Source: UBA3210 sp048359995 (lineage in GTDB: Bacteria; Bacillota_I; Bacilli_A; RFN20; CAG-449). Taken from it: DNA of 64,000 nt. The stretch spans positions 144,057 through 208,056 of the forward strand of contig DBGCPK010000003.1 in assembly GCA_048359995.1 (NCBI GenBank), read 5' to 3'. Below, piece after piece: positions 60,384-64,000 of this stretch. The translations under genes were made by a program, and so were the position numbers. How positions within the stretch are numbered: position 1 is the first letter of the stretch; each line of letters opens with the position of its first letter. The notes under the pieces were generated by a model. It did not search any database. It was not told the origin of the DNA and saw nothing but the letters and a program-made list of their open reading frames with translations.

Positions 60384-61343
60384 ATGATCAAAAAAATCGG
60401 CGTTCTGACTTCCGGAGGAGACGCACCGGGAATGAACGCGGCTGTCCGCGCGATTATCCGCGCAGGATTAAACGCCAATCTGGAAATGTACGTCATCTAC
60501 AATGGCTATAAAGGTATCATCAATCGAAGGATCGAAAGAGTCAACCGCAGTTTCGTCGCCGAGATTATCAATCGAGGCGGAACGAAAATCGGTACCGCGC
60601 GGCTACCGGAATTCGCTACCGACGAGGTGCTGGATCAGGCCGTCGCCATTCTCAGGGAATACGGCATCGACGCTTTGGTCACCATCGGCGGAGACGGAAC
60701 GTACAAAGGCGCGCTGGCTCTGTCGCGAAAAGGAATCCACTGCGTGGCTCTTCCTGGAACAATCGACAACGACGTCGCTTCGTCGGACTTTACGATCGGC
60801 TTTTCCACCGCATTGCAGACAATCGTCGACTGCGTGGATAAATTGAGAGACACTTCTTCTTCACATCAGCGTTGCTCCGTCGTCGAGGTGATGGGACGCG
60901 AATGCGGCGATTTGGCCGTTTATGCTTCTCTGGCCACCGGCGCCGACCTCGTCATCACCAAAGAAAACCGAATGAGCGAAGAAGAAATCCTCAGCGATGT
61001 CAAATCGCAGGTGGAAATGGGCAAACACCACGTCATTATTCTGGTTACCGAGCATACGCTCGATGTCAGCGATTTGGCCGTCAAGATTACCGCGCACTGC
61101 GGAATCATCGCCAAATCCGAAGTTCTGGGAAGAATTCAGCGCGGAGGCACTCCGACGGCGATGGATCGTTATCTCTCTTCTGCCATGGGGGTTTTTGCCG
61201 TCGATGCCCTTCTCGAAGGAAAGACCGGTGTCTGCATCGGAATCATCGACAATCACCTGCAAGCCACGCCGATCGAAGAAGCGTTGAAAATGCGCAATAA
61301 ACCGAACACGATTCTTAGAAATATGCTGTTCAGAACCCGATAG
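60384..61343 (+). CDS. pfkA: ATP-dependent 6-phosphofructokinase
   Basis: The 319-residue enzyme is exactly standard length: VLTSGGDAPGMNAAVRAI, ITIGGDGTYKGAL-type loop, PGTIDNDVASSDFTIGF (catalytic Asp) and LGRIQRGGTPTAMDR. It commits fructose 6-phosphate to glycolysis. The ATG at 60384 has GGAGG 9 bases upstream. The pfkA-pyk order is typical. Confidence 0.97.
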   Translation: MIKKIGVLTSGGDAPGMNAAVRAIIRAGLNANLEMYVIYNGYKGIINRRIERVNRSFVAEIINRGGTKIGTARLPEFATDEVLDQAVAILREYGIDALVTIGGDGTYKGALALSRKGIHCVALPGTIDNDVASSDFTIGFSTALQTIVDCVDKLRDTSSSHQRCSVVEVMGRECGDLAVYASLATGADLVITKENRMSEEEILSDVKSQVEMGKHHVIILVTEHTLDVSDLAVKITAHCGIIAKSEVLGRIQRGGTPTAMDRYLSSAMGVFAVDALLEGKTGVCIGIIDNHLQATPIEEALKMRNKPNTILRNMLFRTR

Positions 61344-61356
61344 GGAGGTATCGACA

Positions 61357-62808
61357 ATGAATATCGCAAAGAAAACCAAAATCGTCTGCACGATCGGTCC
61401 TGCCAGCGACGATTTCGAAACCTGCCTGAAATTGTTCAATGCCGGCATGAACGTCATGCGCATCAACTTTTCTCACGGCGATTACGACGAACACCTGCGG
61501 AAGATCGAGATTGCCGATCGCCTTTTCAAAGAAAAAGGAATCATCATTCCGGTTATGCTCGATACCAAAGGGCCGGAAATCCGCACGCATGATTTCGAAA
61601 ACGGTCAAGCCAGCATCGAGACCAACCAGAAAGTCGTCATCTCGATGAAGCCGGTTTTGGGAACGAAAGATAAGTTTTCCGTCACTTACCCGCAACTATT
61701 TGACGACATCGAAGTCGGTCATCGCGTGAAACTCGACGACGGAAACCTGACGTTGGTCGTCAAAGAAAAAGACGAAAAGAACCGCGAACTGATTACGACG
61801 AGTCTGAATCACCACGTGATCAAAAATAAAAGAGGCGTCAATTGTCCCGATACGATGATCAATCTCCCTTACATCTCCGAAAAGGATCATTCCGATCTGG
61901 TTTGGGGATGCAAGCACAACATCTCTTTCGTCGCGGCTTCATTCGTGAGAACGCCGGAAGACGTATTGGATATCCGGAAGATTCTCATCGAAAACGGACG
62001 AAAAGATATTCGCATCATCTCCAAGATCGAAAATCCGACCGCCGTGCGCTTAATCGACGAGATCATCAAAGTCAGCGACGGCATCATGGTCGCACGCGGC
62101 GATTTGGGTGTCGAAGTCCCGGCCGAAGACGTCCCCGTCATTCAAAAAGAAATCATTCGAAAATGCCGTATCGCCGGAAAGCCGGTCATCACGGCCACAC
62201 AAATGCTCGACTCGATGAAATCGAATCCGAATCCGACGCGCGCCGAAGTCTCCGATGTCGCTAACGCGGTTCTCGAAAGCACCGACTCCGTAATGCTCTC
62301 CGCCGAATCCGCTTCGGGAGAATATCCGGTCGAAGCTTGCGCGATGCAGGCCAACATCTCTTCGAAGATGGAAAACTACCTTCCGTATGAGAAACTGGCT
62401 CAGGAAGCTTTCGAAACTTCCAACAAAAACAACAACGACGCGATCAGCAATTCCGTCGCCAACACCGCGCTTTTGATCGGCGCGAAATTGATCGTTTGCC
62501 TGACGGAAAGCGAAGAGACGATTTCGCGAATCGCCAAATCGCGCCCCTGCTGCCCGATTCTCTCCGTCAGCAACGATTTAAGCATATGCAAAACGAATTG
62601 CCTGATCTGGGGAGTTTATCCGGTTTATATTCCGTATCTTCCGCAGTTCATCGAAGAGATGGAGGTTCTCGCTCTTTTAAAGGCGCGCGAACTGAAAATT
62701 CCGGCCGGAAGCCAAATCATTCTCACCGGCGGAACACCGACGGGAACCAATAAAAATAATTTCATGAAAATCATCACAGTCAACGAATTCAAGGAGGTAG
62801 ATCTGTAA
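61357..62808 (+). CDS. pyk: Pyruvate kinase
   Basis: The 483-residue enzyme has KTKIVCTIGPASDDF, MRINFSHGDYDEH, MLDTKGPEIRTHDF, GIMVARGDLGVEVPAED and ITATQMLDSM. It lacks the extra C-terminal PEP-utilising domain of some Bacillus enzymes. GGAGG precedes its ATG; the stop shares one base with the next start. Confidence 0.97.
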   Translation: MNIAKKTKIVCTIGPASDDFETCLKLFNAGMNVMRINFSHGDYDEHLRKIEIADRLFKEKGIIIPVMLDTKGPEIRTHDFENGQASIETNQKVVISMKPVLGTKDKFSVTYPQLFDDIEVGHRVKLDDGNLTLVVKEKDEKNRELITTSLNHHVIKNKRGVNCPDTMINLPYISEKDHSDLVWGCKHNISFVAASFVRTPEDVLDIRKILIENGRKDIRIISKIENPTAVRLIDEIIKVSDGIMVARGDLGVEVPAEDVPVIQKEIIRKCRIAGKPVITATQMLDSMKSNPNPTRAEVSDVANAVLESTDSVMLSAESASGEYPVEACAMQANISSKMENYLPYEKLAQEAFETSNKNNNDAISNSVANTALLIGAKLIVCLTESEETISRIAKSRPCCPILSVSNDLSICKTNCLIWGVYPVYIPYLPQFIEEMEVLALLKARELKIPAGSQIILTGGTPTGTNKNNFMKIITVNEFKEVDL

Positions 62809-63668
62809 TGGAATATGTTATCGCCATCGACCTTGGCGCGACCAATCTCAGGGTCGGCATCGTTTCGTCGAATCTCGACATCATCGAAGTCAATCGCGAA
62901 CGAACGATCAAAAACGACAAAGACGCTTTGATCAAGCAGATTTGCCGCTTGATCGAAACGCTTCCTTACGAAAAGTACGGCGTCAAAAAGGTGGGGATTT
63001 CCGCCTGCGGTTTGATCGAAAGAAATTTCATCAAAATTCTTCCGAATCTCGGGATTCGCGATTTGGATTTGAAGAAGATCATCGAGGAACGCTATTCTTT
63101 CCGTTGCGAAATCAAAAATGACGCCAATTGCACCGCTTTGGCGGAAGCGACGTTCGGCGCGAGCAAAGACGTTCCCGATTCTTTCTTCGTCACGATTTCA
63201 TCCGGTATCGGCGGTTGCCTCATCTACGATCATCAAATGGTCGATCTGGCCTTTGAGATCGGTCATACGCTCGTCGGCTATCGCCACCAATTCGAAGAAT
63301 TCGAAAAGATCGCTTCGGGCAACGGCATCGTCAAACTCTGCCGCGACAACTATCTGATCGTCGAAAACGCGCAGGAATTTTTCTCTCTTTGCCGAGCGAA
63401 AGATTCGACCGCGCTCAACATTCTCGACGAATGGAAAAAGATCGTCTCCCTCTATCTTGCCAACCTGCAAATGGAATACAACACCGACAAGATCGTTCTT
63501 TCCGGCGGTGTAATGAAATCGAGCGATCTCTTTCTCGACGATCTAGAAGTCAAAGCCAATGCGCTCATCGAGCGTTTCCCTTTGAAACCGGTGAAGATTG
63601 TTCTCGCCCAGTTTGATCAAGACGCCGGTTTAATGGGTGCTGTCAGCGTCGCATTGCATATACAATAA
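62808..63668 (+). CDS. ROK-family sugar kinase without the zinc motif
   Basis: The 286-residue protein has the actin-like ATPase fold of ROK kinases: VIAIDLGATNLRVGIV, KNDANCTALAEATFG (catalytic Asp), TISSGIGGCLIYDH and EIGHTLV. The cysteine cluster CxCGxxGCxE that normally follows the GH pair and binds zinc is replaced by YRHQFEEFEKIASGNGI. Substrate is probably glucose or a related hexose, in line with the glycolytic neighbours, but the missing motif makes this uncertain. Confidence 0.82.
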   Translation: MEYVIAIDLGATNLRVGIVSSNLDIIEVNRERTIKNDKDALIKQICRLIETLPYEKYGVKKVGISACGLIERNFIKILPNLGIRDLDLKKIIEERYSFRCEIKNDANCTALAEATFGASKDVPDSFFVTISSGIGGCLIYDHQMVDLAFEIGHTLVGYRHQFEEFEKIASGNGIVKLCRDNYLIVENAQEFFSLCRAKDSTALNILDEWKKIVSLYLANLQMEYNTDKIVLSGGVMKSSDLFLDDLEVKANALIERFPLKPVKIVLAQFDQDAGLMGAVSVALHIQ

Positions 63669-63683
63669 TCCTTATGCAGTCGA

Positions 63684-63718
63684 AAGCGGAAGAACATGGT
63701 ATCTTTCGCTTTTTTTTA
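63684..63718 (+). terminator. Rho-independent terminator of pfkA-pyk-ROK
   Basis: AAGCGGAAGA pairs with TCTTTCGCTT (one G-U) around an 8-base loop, followed by a T-run. It lies about 15 bases past the ROK kinase stop. Confidence 0.88.
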
Positions 63719-63920
63719 TCCTCGTTTGGATTTCACAACGCGCGTTTCACTCGGCGAGTGATCTTGTTATTTCGCGGTAAGACCTTTTCATTGTCTTTCA
63801 GAAAGCGTAAAGTGCGGAAAGTTATTGCAAAACCATCTTGATCGTGTACCCTTCCTTTTGGTAAAATAAGGAAAATATCAAACCTGCCTTTAGGCTAGAG
63901 ACCAAAAATATAGTGTTAAA

Positions 63921-64000
63921 CTAATCAAAAAACAATTCAGCATTAAGAATATTCAAAACATCTTTTTTTGTAAGAAGAACATTATCTAACTTAGAAAGAG
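63921..64000 (-). CDS. Possible 3' end of a gene entering from the right edge
   Basis: A minus-strand frame is open from the window edge for 25 codons (LSKLDNVLLTKKDVLNILNA and then ELFFD) to a TAG at 63921. It is too short to assign. Between it and the terminator at 63718 I see one start-less minus-strand frame of about 53 codons (63733-63894) and nothing I can name. Confidence 0.35.
   Translation of the reverse strand, partial: LSKLDNVLLTKKDVLNILNAELFFD

Noticed and set aside
1..64000. CRISPR arrays, rRNA and tRNA genes
   Set aside because: No regularly spaced repeats, rRNA-like blocks or clear cloverleaf sequences were found by reading both strands.

Overview
The window looks like a chromosome segment of a spore-forming, low-GC Gram-positive bacterium of the Bacilli (Bacillota), most likely an uncultivated gut-type lineage near the Mollicutes (RF39/Erysipelotrichia-like). 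This is inferred from family knowledge. DnaB and DnaI homologues form the Bacilli-type primosome pair. Spo0A, SpoIVB, YqfC, YqfD, a Cse60-like peptide and a YqfQ-like protein point to endospore formation. A NadD-YqeK fusion is a trait I associate with mollicute relatives. No rRNA, tRNA or CRISPR array was found.

Layout. 1-2.0 kb (+): nadD-yqeK (5' end outside the window), rsfS, mtnN. 2.2-13.5 kb (-): orphan lipoprotein, deoB, xerD, dinB, spo0A, spoIVB, recN, xseB, xseA, nusB, Asp23-family gene, and a NYN/OST-HTH protein. 13.5-22.8 kb (-): a complete maltodextrin operon (malE-malF-malG, cytoplasmic GH13, secreted GH13 lipoprotein, oversized MsmK-type ATPase) behind a strong promoter that carries a CcpA/MalR-type palindrome. 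22.9-28.3 kb (-): tex, a lipoprotein, a Cse60-like small gene and leuS. 28.3-33 kb (-): glgA, glgD, glgC and a DUF3137-like membrane protein. 33-39 kb (-): an SMC-like jetA-jetB-jetC operon (Wadjet/MksFEB type) with no jetD; its last place is taken by a small unknown membrane protein. 39-42.8 kb (-): RluA-family synthase, relA/spoT, apt. 42.9-60.2 kb: the conserved Bacilli block dnaB-dnaI-yqfC-yqfD-[C39 protein]-ybeY-cdd-era-recO-glyS-dnaG-rpoD-trmK (-), with yqfQ-like (+) converging on trmK. 60.4-63.7 kb (+): pfkA, pyk, ROK sugar kinase.

The clearest accessory region is an AT-rich insertion of about 4.76 kb between ybeY and the C39-protein gene. It is bounded by a 55-bp direct repeat (54/55 identical) that contains the 3' end of the C39 gene. 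Inside are a large secreted gluzincin-type metallopeptidase, a partner lipoprotein, and broken IS30 and IS1634 transposases.

Together the genes suggest a fermentative organism. It takes up maltodextrins, makes glycogen through a GlgC/GlgD pair, burns glucose through Pfk/Pyk, and sporulates. The most system-like unknowns are the jetABC operon without a nuclease, its membrane-protein companion and its AT palindrome promoter, and the repeat-bounded peptidase island.
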